From Pseudobdellovibrionaceae bacterium (GTDB lineage Bacteria > Bdellovibrionota > Bdellovibrionia > Bdellovibrionales > UBA1609): a DNA stretch of 64,000 nucleotides. Made by a program: the position numbers and the translations under genes. Positions 36,746 to 45,889 of the stretch are shown piece by piece. The DNA is taken from NCBI GenBank assembly GCA_020635075.1, contig JACKAM010000002.1, positions 62,001 through 126,000 of the forward strand, written 5' to 3'. The notes under the pieces were generated by a model. The model was not told the DNA's origin. It worked only from the letters and a program-made list of their open reading frames with translations, and ran no database searches. Every line of letters begins with the position of its first letter. Within the stretch, counting starts at the first letter, position 1.

Positions 36746-38905
36746 TTGAATTGGCAGAATCTAATGCCCGCCTTACTTCTTTCAATTTTGTTAACACCCG
36801 GCACCCTGTTCGCTCAAGACGAGGCCAATTCAGAAAATGCAACTGCCGAAACCAAGACGACAAAAAAGGCAGCAAAACCTTCGGTCTCCAAAAGCCACGG
36901 CTTGAGAATTCTCTACGCTTCCTCTCCCTGGAACTTGGACAGCACCCAGGCTGATTCTGCCTTTCTGTTCTTTCGCGACAAGAACACAGGTAAAGTGGCC
37001 AAGATCCTGCTTGAAGAAACTGAGCCCGACTCCAGCACCTTTCAAGGTGACTTTTCCATCGGCTGGGCGGATATCGAAAACATTGAGCCCGAAGTTTATA
37101 TTCCACCTCAGAGCATGAGATCTGATTCCAAAGATGCCCTCGCTAAGTTCTACCGTATGCTGAAAGAGGACAAAGTCACCCGCAAACCGGTGGTGTTCCG
37201 CAAATCGCCCGAGGGCCAGCAGATGCTGGACGTCTACGATACCCCAGAACAGGCACAGCGAGCCCATGAAGCCTTTAAGAAGGAACTGGAATTAGCCCGT
37301 CAGGCCGAGGAAGCCAAGAAAGTACTGGCCAAAAAGATTCCCGACGAGGCCGCCATGGCAGCGGCAAAGATGGCTGAGCGTAAAGCACAGATGGATGCGC
37401 TGGCCCAAGAGGCTGCCAAGCGAGAGGCTGACCGTGTTCGTCTAGAGCAAATTGAGAGACAGAGAGCTGAAGAGAGAAAACGCCAGCAGGCGGAACTGGC
37501 CGCCAAAGAAAGGCAAAAACGCCTCGAGCAGGCGAAGGCCTTTGCCGAAGCGGGATTGGATCACTACCGCCTAGGCCAGTTTAAGGAAGCCGAAGAGAAC
37601 TTCCGCCAATCTGTGGAATTGGATCCCAATAATACCAGCTACTACTACAAGTACGGCATTACCCTCTATCGCAATGAAAAATTTAACGAAGCCCTAGTCA
37701 CCTTGAAAATCTCTGAAACGACGGAAGACATTCGCCTGGAGAAAGAGTACTACATGGGACTGATTCATTTTCGCCTCAATGAATTGGACCCGGCGGTGGA
37801 AAAGTTCACCATGGTTCATCAGGCCAATGCCCCCGTGCTTTCCCCAAGTGCTGCCTTTTACAAGGGAATGATTCTTTACAACCAAGAGAAATTTGAAGAG
37901 GCAAAAAAGCCTTTCGAATGGGTCATCGACAATTCGAAGGACCCCAAGCTGGATCAACGGGCTGAGGAATACCTGGAGAAAATCGCCCGCATGATCACTT
38001 ACAATAAAAACAAGGCCAAGAAGTTCCTTCTCAATATGACCGTGGGAGCCATGTATGACTCCAACGTTCTATTGGCTCCAGACAATGTTGAGTCCCAGGG
38101 TTCGGCTACCGATGAAGGCGATGTGCGAGGCCTAGTGAGCGCTACTGCTGAATACCGCTTTCACTATGAGAAGGTTCACGAAGTCAGCGCCAAACTCAAT
38201 TCGACTTACATCCACTCCTCAAACGCAGACCTATCCGCAGCTGACCCCTTTCTCAATACTTTGAGTGTTCCCTACATTTACAAGGGCACGGTTGGTGACA
38301 AAGGCTATCGCCTGACGGTCGAGCCCGGCTACGAAATGCTCATCATGGAGGCAGATACGGCCGGCAAAAAGGAAAACATCCTCAACTCCATTATCCTGAA
38401 TGTCGACAACACCTTCGTCATGAACGAAAAGTGGTATGCCTCTTACATCTTGGATGTCCGTCAGGATGATTCGCTTTTGGCGGATTCCATTGGCGACGCC
38501 GATGCAGATGCTCTCAAATACACCCTGTCAACCAGTCATACCTTTTTTCGTGACAAAACTATGCGTCGTGCGGTGCTGGCCAACTTCGGACTTGTCCTCA
38601 ACAGCGCGAAGGGCGACGACAAGAAGTACCACCGTATCGAAGGGGGCGTAACCTACATGGCTCCAGCCAAAAAAGACGATAATTGGTCGGCTGGACTTGC
38701 GGTCTATCAGCTCAACTACCCGGATTCTTCTGATAGTCGCAAAGACACTAATGTGACCTTGACTGGAACTTATACTCATCCCTTTAAGGATTGGATTCTC
38801 GGCGGATTAACGGCCAGCTATACGAATAACACCTCAAATGTGGCTACCAACCAGTACAGCAAGTACTCCCTAATGGCGACAGCCACCTTTGATTGGGGCT
38901 GGTAA
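36746..38905 (+). CDS. TPR/coiled-coil protein with predicted C-terminal outer-membrane barrel
   Basis: 719 residues from a TTG at 36746 (GAGGAG 7 bases upstream). A signal peptide ends near LFAQ (residue 24). A long Lys/Glu/Ala-rich coiled coil spans about 185-265 and passes into TPR repeats (265-420: AEAGLDHYRLGQFKEAEENF and repeats). From about 425 to the end the sequence alternates polar and hydrophobic residues in strand-like segments and finishes FDWGW, an aromatic C-terminus expected of an outer-membrane barrel. Periplasmic TPR plus barrel resembles the plan of Slam-type surface lipoprotein exporters and of some polysaccharide export proteins, but no specific family is claimed. Confidence 0.75.
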   Translation: MNWQNLMPALLLSILLTPGTLFAQDEANSENATAETKTTKKAAKPSVSKSHGLRILYASSPWNLDSTQADSAFLFFRDKNTGKVAKILLEETEPDSSTFQGDFSIGWADIENIEPEVYIPPQSMRSDSKDALAKFYRMLKEDKVTRKPVVFRKSPEGQQMLDVYDTPEQAQRAHEAFKKELELARQAEEAKKVLAKKIPDEAAMAAAKMAERKAQMDALAQEAAKREADRVRLEQIERQRAEERKRQQAELAAKERQKRLEQAKAFAEAGLDHYRLGQFKEAEENFRQSVELDPNNTSYYYKYGITLYRNEKFNEALVTLKISETTEDIRLEKEYYMGLIHFRLNELDPAVEKFTMVHQANAPVLSPSAAFYKGMILYNQEKFEEAKKPFEWVIDNSKDPKLDQRAEEYLEKIARMITYNKNKAKKFLLNMTVGAMYDSNVLLAPDNVESQGSATDEGDVRGLVSATAEYRFHYEKVHEVSAKLNSTYIHSSNADLSAADPFLNTLSVPYIYKGTVGDKGYRLTVEPGYEMLIMEADTAGKKENILNSIILNVDNTFVMNEKWYASYILDVRQDDSLLADSIGDADADALKYTLSTSHTFFRDKTMRRAVLANFGLVLNSAKGDDKKYHRIEGGVTYMAPAKKDDNWSAGLAVYQLNYPDSSDSRKDTNVTLTGTYTHPFKDWILGGLTASYTNNTSNVATNQYSKYSLMATATFDWGW

Positions 38906-38906
38906 G

Positions 38907-38925
38907 ACCTGAATTCGGCTCAGGT
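38907..38925 (+). terminator. Possible weak terminator
   Basis: An ACCTGA/TCAGGT inverted repeat with a 7-base loop begins 1-2 bases after the TPR/barrel stop and is followed at a short distance by ATTTT. The stem is only 6 bp. Confidence 0.25.
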
Positions 38926-39011
38926 ATGTAGAATTTTCCTGCGTTATTCCGCGAGCGTAGCTCCAAGCCACAGCCCTGCCCGGCATGGGCCCTGCACAGG
39001 GTTCGGGCACA

Positions 39012-39776
39012 ATGATAATCAGATATTTGCTGCCTTCATTCTTATTATATGGGCTGTTCTTTGCTCTGTTTCCACCAATGGGAATCAGCAAGGAAAAGGA
39101 ACGCTGCCAGAAGTCCCCTGAGGCCTTCGTAAGCCAGGGACTCAGTCCGGACAATCTGTCCGTCTGTTGGAAAAACCAAACGCAACTTCTCTTTTGTGAT
39201 GGAGAGCCTGTGCAGAAGGGCTTTGTTTGCAGCCGCCCAAGTCTTCCCGGTCAGCTGAGATCCATGACTACCCAGGAAAAGATCTGGCCCAAGAAAGACC
39301 GTGACCTATTGGCCGCCTATTCCGCCATTTTACCCACTGATCGGCTTAAGGTTGGACACGAGTTTTCGATTCAAACAGGACAATATGGACACTTGAGTTT
39401 TGATCCCGGAAAACAATCTCCCTGCTGGAAGACCATTTTACGGTCGGCCCTGAGCCTTCATCAAAACTTCCCAGAAATCACCTTCGTGATTTCTGATCGA
39501 ATAAAAAACTGCAAAGCCCTAAAAGACGGAACGGCACTGCTGGTTAAACGAAAAGACAAGGTGAGGAAGAATCTCAGTGGCATCACGACACCTTTACATT
39601 CAGTGTTTCTGACTGACACCTCAAAATTCAATCATTATGTCATGGGCCAGATGGGCCTCTATGTAAATGTCAATCGCCGTGGTGAGATTGCCAAGCGACT
39701 GATTGATTTCCGCATTGGCCGTGATCAAATCCCCCATGAAACCAGTTCCGGGCGAGTTGGCGGCCTCAGACACTAG
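39012..39776 (+). CDS. Secreted protein of unknown function
   Basis: 254 residues from ATG 39012; ATG 38985 in frame has no ribosome site. The N-terminus has a hydrophobic segment (IIRYLLPSFLLYGLFFALF) that could be a signal peptide. Seven cysteines lie in the mature part (for instance ERCQK, SVCWK, FCDGE, VCSR, PCWK, NCKA), suggesting disulfides in the periplasm. No family was recognised. It converges on recO with only 4 bases between the stops. Its reading frame and codon use look like those of its neighbours, but evidence for function is absent. Confidence 0.6.
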   Translation: MIIRYLLPSFLLYGLFFALFPPMGISKEKERCQKSPEAFVSQGLSPDNLSVCWKNQTQLLFCDGEPVQKGFVCSRPSLPGQLRSMTTQEKIWPKKDRDLLAAYSAILPTDRLKVGHEFSIQTGQYGHLSFDPGKQSPCWKTILRSALSLHQNFPEITFVISDRIKNCKALKDGTALLVKRKDKVRKNLSGITTPLHSVFLTDTSKFNHYVMGQMGLYVNVNRRGEIAKRLIDFRIGRDQIPHETSSGRVGGLRH

Positions 39777-39780
39777 GCCT

Positions 39781-40377
39781 TTAAGCGTGAAGGTAGGATT
39801 CTAACAGCTGATTCACTTCTCTTCTAATGATAAGTAGATCTCCCTCGTCGATGTTAATTTCCGCATGACTCTTCAAGGGATATTTGAGGAGATGATAGCC
39901 TTCCACTTCGGACGACAGAACTCCCTGCTGAAACAACAGCTTGAGCTCAAAAAGAGTTCGTAACAAACCAAGATGAGAAGTGCTCTGCAACGATTTGAGT
40001 GCATTGCCCAGTAGATCAAAAACCTCGTTATTGTCAGGAGTCCCTTCTAGACTAATTTTACTCACCACTTGGAGAAAATAGAAGCCCAACTCCAATCGAT
40101 CATAATCGCTTCGCAAAGACGCAAAGTCCTCTAGGATCTGCGCCTCCTCCAACCAATGGAGCAAATCCTGATCATCGTTCTTCTTGTTGGATTCCTTGTA
40201 GGCCAACTGAATATAGTTAAGAGGTTCTAAGACCCCTCCTCCAAAGCGGCGGCGGCTTTTGAGGGCACCCTTTGCCATCAAACTCAAGCGGGAGCCATTG
40301 CGGGAGAGACATTGAACAATGAGGTTGGATTCCCCATGTTTAACAGTCTTGAGAATAATGGCCCTGTCTTTAATCAT
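39781..40377 (-). CDS. recO: DNA repair protein RecO (short form)
   Basis: 198 residues, shorter than the usual 230-250. The N-terminal OB-fold is clear (DRAIILKTVKHGESNLIVQCLS, SLMAKGALKSRRRFGG). The helical C-terminal part has no CxxC zinc motif, which many RecO proteins carry. RecO loads RecA onto SSB-coated single-stranded DNA with RecR. It begins 9 bases after mgtE ends on the same strand. Confidence 0.82.
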   Translation of the reverse strand: MIKDRAIILKTVKHGESNLIVQCLSRNGSRLSLMAKGALKSRRRFGGGVLEPLNYIQLAYKESNKKNDDQDLLHWLEEAQILEDFASLRSDYDRLELGFYFLQVVSKISLEGTPDNNEVFDLLGNALKSLQSTSHLGLLRTLFELKLLFQQGVLSSEVEGYHLLKYPLKSHAEINIDEGDLLIIRREVNQLLESYLHA

Positions 40378-40386
40378 GAACCAGCC

Positions 40387-41748
40387 CTATCCAAATCCAT
40401 GGAGGAGGCCAAACAATACCGCCACTGCACTTAAGTCAGCAATAGCTGTAAACAGCGGAACACTTCCAACCGTAGGATCCATTCCTGATCTGTGCATGGC
40501 GATCGGAAGAAAGCTCCCCACCGCCATGGCGACGAATATCTGAATAAACACTGCACCGGCCATAATCTTGCTTAAGCCATAGCTGCTAAAAATCAGTTCG
40601 CCAAACATCAACACCAAAAGACCAAAGGCCAAACCAAAAATGAGGCTTAACTGCAGTTCCGTGCGAATATGAAGGCCGGTTTTCCCTAAATCAAAGCGAC
40701 CAGCCCTGATGGCTCCCACCGCAACCGTGGCAGCCTGACTTCCCGTCGTTGCACCAAGGGAAAGGATCAAAGGCAAAAAGGCCGCCACCAGCCAAAGCCG
40801 ATCGACTCTTAGTGACCCATCCTCGCCGAGAAAACCAAAAAAGAAAACAATTGAGAAACAAAGGCTCCCGCCCAGAAAAGCCAGTAGCAACCAGGGACTG
40901 CGGGCCTTCATTTGGTCGAAAAGACTGCCATCAACGCCATAGCCCGCCTGGCCCATAGCCAATAGGTCTTCCGCGGCTTCCTCACGAATGACGTCAATCA
41001 CGTCATCTACAGTAATGACCCCCTCAAGTTGATTGTTGGGACCAACAACAGGAACCGACAAAAAATCGTAGCGTTCAACTGTCTTGGCCACCTCCTCCTG
41101 ATCCGTGTCGAGGGGAACGCTAATCACATCGGGACGCATGATATGCTGCAATTGAGTGGATTTCTTAGACAGCAGAAGTTGCTTTAGACTGACCACTCCG
41201 ACCAAGTGATCATTATCATTGACCACGTAAACATAAAAAACTCCCCCCAGACTCTCTTCATCCTCCTGAATAGCCTGAACCGCATCTCCCACTGTCTGTT
41301 CTTTGTTCAAGGCCAAATAATCGGAGCTCATCAGTCCACCGGCCGTGTCTTCCGGGTAGCCCATGAGATCAGCCACATCCTGTGAGTCTTCCTTAACCAT
41401 GGAACCCAAGATCTGCCTGGACTCCTCTTCAGGAAGTTTTCCCAGCAGGTCCGCTGCATCATCGGACTCCATCAAAGCCACCAATTTGATAACTTCGTCC
41501 TTCTCCAGTCGACCAATGATGTTTTGCTGAACTTCCTGATCCAGATAACTAAAGACCTCAGCCCGCTTTTCCGAGGAGGGCTCCATCATGAAAATATCAA
41601 ACCTCTCCTCGGGACTCAGTCCATGAAGAATGGCGGCCACATCCGCCTGATGGGTCTTTGCCAGAATCCTTTGAATGTTGTGACGCGCGCCCCGAGACCT
41701 GAGCTTTTGGATGGTGGCGATCAGCATCTTTGTGTGGTCTTCGATCAT
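40387..41748 (-). CDS. mgtE: Magnesium transporter MgtE
   Basis: 453 residues. The N-terminal MgtE domain (EERFDIFMMEPSSEKRAEVFSYL region, Asp-rich helices), a pair of CBS domains (about 140-260, MSSDYLALNKEQTVGDAVQ and VDDVIDVI) and five membrane helices after residue 290. The pore-lining conserved segment around LILSLGATTGSQAATVAVG is present. MgtE is a Mg2+-gated Mg2+ channel of the inner membrane. Its ATG overlaps the stop of the flippase-like gene upstream by 4 bases (ATGA), so the two are translationally coupled. Confidence 0.94.
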   Translation of the reverse strand: MIEDHTKMLIATIQKLRSRGARHNIQRILAKTHQADVAAILHGLSPEERFDIFMMEPSSEKRAEVFSYLDQEVQQNIIGRLEKDEVIKLVALMESDDAADLLGKLPEEESRQILGSMVKEDSQDVADLMGYPEDTAGGLMSSDYLALNKEQTVGDAVQAIQEDEESLGGVFYVYVVNDNDHLVGVVSLKQLLLSKKSTQLQHIMRPDVISVPLDTDQEEVAKTVERYDFLSVPVVGPNNQLEGVITVDDVIDVIREEAAEDLLAMGQAGYGVDGSLFDQMKARSPWLLLAFLGGSLCFSIVFFFGFLGEDGSLRVDRLWLVAAFLPLILSLGATTGSQAATVAVGAIRAGRFDLGKTGLHIRTELQLSLIFGLAFGLLVLMFGELIFSSYGLSKIMAGAVFIQIFVAMAVGSFLPIAMHRSGMDPTVGSVPLFTAIADLSAVAVLFGLLHGFG

Positions 41749-42728
41749 GTCGAGACCTCGGTGACTACAGGCTTCTTTCTTTGTGCGTAGAATATCGCCC
41801 CAACAATTCCCCAGGCGAGCAATCCAATTTGGAACGCCGTAATCACAGTTTGACCCAAGGTGGTCTCTGTGCCGGTAAACATTTTAAACAAGACCAAAAA
41901 AGCTATCTGACCCACACCAATTCCCGCCGGAGCAATGGGGATGGCCATAATGATAAATCCCAAGGGAACCGCAAAAAAGTAGGTTGATAGAGAGATATGT
42001 TCTCCCAATGCCCAACCCACATAGGCCATGTTAAATACAGCCATCGCCTGGGCCAACAGGCTGGCGACAAGACCCTTCATAAGTGCAGATTTACAGTCGC
42101 CATAGGAGTGAATCGCATCATAGAGCTTTACAAAAAGGCCACCACCAGGAAACTTTGGAGCCCATTTGAGAAGAGGGTTTTTAGCTTTCACCCGCGAGGA
42201 AAACATAAAGGCTGCCACGATTGTCATCACCACCAGCCCCGCAAATGACATGATGGCTACCTGCAATAGAGACGGACGAGTGAGAACAAAGCTGATGCTA
42301 AGCAAGATAGTGACGACAGCCATCAACACCATCGCATAGAGGCCAAGCAAGCGGTCCATCAGCACCGTGGTGGCCGCTGCCATACGTTTCCCCGGGTGGT
42401 TCTGGGTCACGTAAAAACCCTTCACCAAATCACCACCCACAGCACCAGGGATGGCAAAGTTAAAAAACATCCCGATCAAAGTTAAAGGAAATGTAATGCG
42501 AAACTGACTTGGCAATCCCTGAGAACCGAGAAGAAGAGACCAACGATAGTTATTCAGAGCAATATTGCCAAAGATCAATCCAATGCAAACGGTCATATGA
42601 ACAGGAGTGAGTAGCTGCCCCAAAAGGGAAAAGTCCAGCAGACCCTTTTGCACCATCCAATAGATCAAGCCACCGGCAATTCCAAATTTGAGTAATTTGG
42701 CGGAAATACCCTTAACTGACGCCGCCAT
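41745..42728 (-). CDS. Flippase-like membrane protein (lysylphosphatidylglycerol synthase TM / YbhN family)
   Basis: 327 residues from ATG 42728 (AAAGAGG just upstream); longer in-frame starts up to 42812 would overlap the divergent ugd start. About eight membrane segments are visible. The family marks are NYRWSLLLGSQG, the PGAVGGDLVKGFYV stretch and the late PIAPAGIGVGQIAF stretch. The family holds the membrane half of MprF and stand-alone proteins of unknown or lipid-flipping function. Coupled to mgtE. The 83 bases to ugd must hold both divergent promoters. Confidence 0.82.
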   Translation of the reverse strand: MAASVKGISAKLLKFGIAGGLIYWMVQKGLLDFSLLGQLLTPVHMTVCIGLIFGNIALNNYRWSLLLGSQGLPSQFRITFPLTLIGMFFNFAIPGAVGGDLVKGFYVTQNHPGKRMAAATTVLMDRLLGLYAMVLMAVVTILLSISFVLTRPSLLQVAIMSFAGLVVMTIVAAFMFSSRVKAKNPLLKWAPKFPGGGLFVKLYDAIHSYGDCKSALMKGLVASLLAQAMAVFNMAYVGWALGEHISLSTYFFAVPLGFIIMAIPIAPAGIGVGQIAFLVLFKMFTGTETTLGQTVITAFQIGLLAWGIVGAIFYAQRKKPVVTEVST

Positions 42729-42811
42729 ACGACCTCTTTCTGACTGGTTGACATGCCTTAGCAAGTGATTCATTACTACTTTGATTTCAATCCCTTGCCA
42801 AGGAGAGATCA

Positions 42812-44125
42812 ATGGATATTGCCATGGTCGGAACGGGTTATGTGGGGCTTGTCGCCGGTGTTTGCTTCGCCGATGCAGGACATCGCGTTATTTGTGTGGA
42901 CTCTAACAAAGACAAAGTTAGCCAACTTCTCGATGGAAAACTCCCCTTTTATGAACCGGGCCTGAGCGATCTCTTTCTTCGCAATTACAAGCGCATGAAA
43001 TTTGTCTATTCGGTGGCCGAAGCGACAGAGAAAGCGGATACCATTTTTATCGCCGTTGGCACTCCGGAACTCCCGGATGGCAGTGCTGATATGAGCTTTA
43101 CCTTTAATGTCCTGAAGGAAATTTGCGAATCATCCATTACACCCAAGACAGTCATCCTCAAATCAACTGTCCCCATCGGTACCGCCAAAAAAGCCCAGGC
43201 TTTTTGTGCCGAACGCGCTAAGGTCGACATTGAGATCGTCAACAATCCGGAGTTTCTAAAGCAAGGGGCTGCTGTGAATGACTTCCTTCGCCCGGATCGG
43301 GTGGTGATTGGCTGTCGCACGGAGAAAGCCAAGCAACTGATGACGAAGCTCTATGAGCCTTTCGTCAAAAATGGCCATCCCATCTTGTTTATGGACAATG
43401 CCTCGGCAGAAACCACAAAGTACGCGGCAAATTCATTTCTTGCTCTCAAGATTAGCTTCATTAATGAGCTATCTTTGCTGGCTGACAAGGTTGGTGCCGA
43501 CATTAACGAAGTCCGACGCGGATTTACTTCTGACTCGCGGATCAATCCTGCCTTCTTTTACCCAGGCATTGGTTACGGCGGCAGCTGCTTCCCTAAGGAT
43601 GTTCGCGCTTTAGTTCACACCGGCGAAGAGCATGATGTGGACATGAAACTGCTCAAAGCAGCCGATGAGGTTAATGAAAGACAAAAGACGATCCTCGCGC
43701 AACGGGTGAAAGGGCGCTTTGGTGACCTTAAGGGGAAGACGATTGCTCTTTGGGGACTGAGCTTTAAGCCCCATACCGATGATGTTCGTCGTGCTCCCAG
43801 TTTGAAGCTCATTGAGGACCTGGTCAGTCAGGGGGCGATGGTGAAGGCCTATGACCCGGTTGCGCTCAAAAATGCCCAATCTTCCTGTCAGGCGACATTT
43901 GAGGCTTCTGAAAGTGCCACTGAAGCGGCAAAAGGTGCCGATGCCCTGGTTTTGGTCACGGAATGGAATGAGTTTAAGAGTGCCGATCTTCAAGAGCTCA
44001 AATCCTTGATGAACACACCCATCGTGTTTGACGGTCGCAATATTTATGATCCTGGTAAGATGAAGTCCCTTGGCTTTGAGTACTATGGAATTGGCCGTCA
44101 GGCTCTGGCAGAAAACGAAAGATAA
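42812..44125 (+). CDS. ugd: UDP-glucose 6-dehydrogenase
   Basis: 437 residues. N-terminal Rossmann motif GTGYVGLVAGVCFA, GTPELPDGSADM, STVPIGTA, NPEFLKQGAAVNDF, and the catalytic C259 in GYGGSCFPKD; the C-terminal UDP-binding domain includes GLSFKPHTDDVRRAPS. It oxidises UDP-glucose to UDP-glucuronate for surface polysaccharide or lipid A modification. AAGGAG stands 6 bases before the ATG. No glycosyltransferase genes neighbour it. Confidence 0.95.
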   Translation: MDIAMVGTGYVGLVAGVCFADAGHRVICVDSNKDKVSQLLDGKLPFYEPGLSDLFLRNYKRMKFVYSVAEATEKADTIFIAVGTPELPDGSADMSFTFNVLKEICESSITPKTVILKSTVPIGTAKKAQAFCAERAKVDIEIVNNPEFLKQGAAVNDFLRPDRVVIGCRTEKAKQLMTKLYEPFVKNGHPILFMDNASAETTKYAANSFLALKISFINELSLLADKVGADINEVRRGFTSDSRINPAFFYPGIGYGGSCFPKDVRALVHTGEEHDVDMKLLKAADEVNERQKTILAQRVKGRFGDLKGKTIALWGLSFKPHTDDVRRAPSLKLIEDLVSQGAMVKAYDPVALKNAQSSCQATFEASESATEAAKGADALVLVTEWNEFKSADLQELKSLMNTPIVFDGRNIYDPGKMKSLGFEYYGIGRQALAENER

Positions 44126-44137
44126 GCTTTTTTTGCA

Positions 44138-45127
44138 CTAAAAGCCCTGAAGCTCTCGAACTCTCTTAAGACTGCCGTCGAGAGCTTTGATCAATTGATC
44201 TGAAATGACCGAAGCATGGATGACAATGGTCCCGCGAATCTGCTCAGCCGTCATCCCCTGGTGCTTAAGCCAATCCATGGTGCGCAACCCTCCCCAGCGA
44301 CTCAGACTGGTGGTCTCTAATCGACATTCGTAACCAGGCTCTTGTAGAATCCAACCCATCGCGAAGGCTAAAGAATCAATTATCGCATGTCCGTCCATGT
44401 CTTCCCAGAATAACACCGCTCGATCAAAAAGACGCGGGACGCCCTTCTTCCACAGAGGTTGACCACCTCCCGGTACGGCGGCCTCAAGACCTTGAACCTT
44501 CTTGTTGAATCCATCGAAGTCAGTTTGGACATCATCAATAACTGGGGTGACATCCACAGCCTCCCACTCCAAAAAGGGCGCAATAGCACTACCAATTTTT
44601 GCTTTGCTTCCTAGGTGAGCCACTGCAAGATCTGACCGAAACGACTTGATGTCTACCGCAAAGGGAGACTCGGCGTTCAGCCATTCATCCTGTAGATGGC
44701 AATGGTGACTCACCTTCACAGCAAAGGCCTTATTTTTATCACAGATTTCAGGCACACCCTCAAAATTAAATCGGCGACCGAGAATGGGATCGTCTTCAGA
44801 GTAAAGAAACATGAGGGTGTCTTTACCGATCTGATCTTGCCAACTCTTGGGATCGTCAATTTGATCTATAGGAAGACTGATTACCTCAAAGCCATCCCTC
44901 AAAAGGGTAAATATCGCATGGTCATGAAAAGGATCTTGATACTGAAAATAAAGCACCTTACGGCGATGCGGAAACAGCCTGGAAAGACCTTGGGTGACTT
45001 CCCAGATCGCGTGCTCCGCTCCCTGATAAAGCCTGATTTCCTGTTTGCTCTCCTCCCCCAGCAGCTTTTCTGTCAGCTCGCGGTTGAGGATGTTCCATTT
45101 TTCAATTGGTCGCCAGTCTGTTAACAC
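44138..45127 (-). CDS. Putative aminotransferase-fold (PLP-dependent-like) protein, possibly degenerate
   Basis: 329 residues. The opening YQGAEHAIWEVTQGLSRLF and KVLYFQYQDPFHDHAIF resemble the substrate-fold of type I aminotransferases, and DLAVAHLGSKAKIGSAIAP resembles the segment with the PLP lysine, but the usual Asp and Arg cofactor and carboxylate residues are not clearly placed. It may be a catalytically altered relative. It lies tail to tail with ugd, 12 bases away. No pathway can be assigned; the fold assignment is tentative. Confidence 0.5.
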   Translation of the reverse strand: MLTDWRPIEKWNILNRELTEKLLGEESKQEIRLYQGAEHAIWEVTQGLSRLFPHRRKVLYFQYQDPFHDHAIFTLLRDGFEVISLPIDQIDDPKSWQDQIGKDTLMFLYSEDDPILGRRFNFEGVPEICDKNKAFAVKVSHHCHLQDEWLNAESPFAVDIKSFRSDLAVAHLGSKAKIGSAIAPFLEWEAVDVTPVIDDVQTDFDGFNKKVQGLEAAVPGGGQPLWKKGVPRLFDRAVLFWEDMDGHAIIDSLAFAMGWILQEPGYECRLETTSLSRWGGLRTMDWLKHQGMTAEQIRGTIVIHASVISDQLIKALDGSLKRVRELQGF

Positions 45128-45222
45128 CGCAATCCCCCACTGAATATTCTAGTTAAGCGGCCTTTTTCTGCCTACAAGACCTCTACGGTAACGCGACCAA
45201 AGGCCAAGAGCAGGGCGCCCTC

Positions 45223-45251
45223 TTGAGGCCCTGAGGCCTAGGCATTATCCT
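45223..45251 (+). promoter_or_regulatory. Candidate sigma-70 promoter of the small outer-membrane protein
   Basis: TTGAGG (45223-45228), a 17-base spacer and TATCCT (45246-45251), about 28 bases before the ATG at 45280. Four of six matches in each hexamer with ideal spacing. Confidence 0.4.
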
Positions 45252-45279
45252 ATGAGCTGAACTTTACGAGGAGTGCTCT

Positions 45280-45867
45280 ATGCAAAAGGGACGTTTACTT
45301 CAATCCTTGATCCTTATGATGGGATTTGCCCTCATCACTCTGGCCGCTCAACCTGCCCATGCCTTGATTCAGCTGAGAGCCAGCTACGGACTGAACACCG
45401 TTAAACCCGATCAAATTGGCTCATACCCGACTCTATCAAAATTGACGGGTTTTAGTGCTGATCTGATAGTATCACCTCCTCTCTTCCCTTTTGCATTTGG
45501 TGTTCGCCATGAAATATTGGGAGCCGAAGAGTCAAATAGCTACGGAAAGCTATCCGTGGACATGACTCGAACATCGGCTCTGGTCTCCTTTCGCCTCATC
45601 GACACCCTCATTTTCGTAGGCGCCATTGGCTCATATGGCTTATCTCACGGTGGGGATCAAACATTGGAGATCAGTGGTGGCGGCAAAACAACGGCCGACA
45701 TTGATACCAGCGGCTCCTACTCAATTGGAGTCGAAGCTGGCATGAAGTTAGTTGGGTTTCTCGTAGGTGCCGAAGTTGGCTATCTGGGACTTGAGATCGG
45801 AGAAGGGGCCAACAAACAAAAACTTGATGGCGCCTACACCAAAGTTCACGTCGGCCTGGATTTTTAA
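45280..45867 (+). CDS. Small outer-membrane beta-barrel protein
   Basis: 195 residues with a clear signal peptide (residues 1-28, ending AHA). The mature part consists of alternating strands (LIQLRASYGL, FAFGVRHEIL, TSALVSFRLI, YSIGVEAGMKL, LVGAEVGYLGL) and ends TKVHVGLDF, the terminal Phe signal of outer-membrane barrels. An eight-stranded OmpW/OmpX-like barrel is plausible. GAGGAG precedes the ATG. It stops 22 bases before the end of nuoI, which runs the other way. Confidence 0.78.
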   Translation: MQKGRLLQSLILMMGFALITLAAQPAHALIQLRASYGLNTVKPDQIGSYPTLSKLTGFSADLIVSPPLFPFAFGVRHEILGAEESNSYGKLSVDMTRTSALVSFRLIDTLIFVGAIGSYGLSHGGDQTLEISGGGKTTADIDTSGSYSIGVEAGMKLVGFLVGAEVGYLGLEIGEGANKQKLDGAYTKVHVGLDF

Positions 45868-45889
45868 AATCTCCAGGACCTCTATGGCA

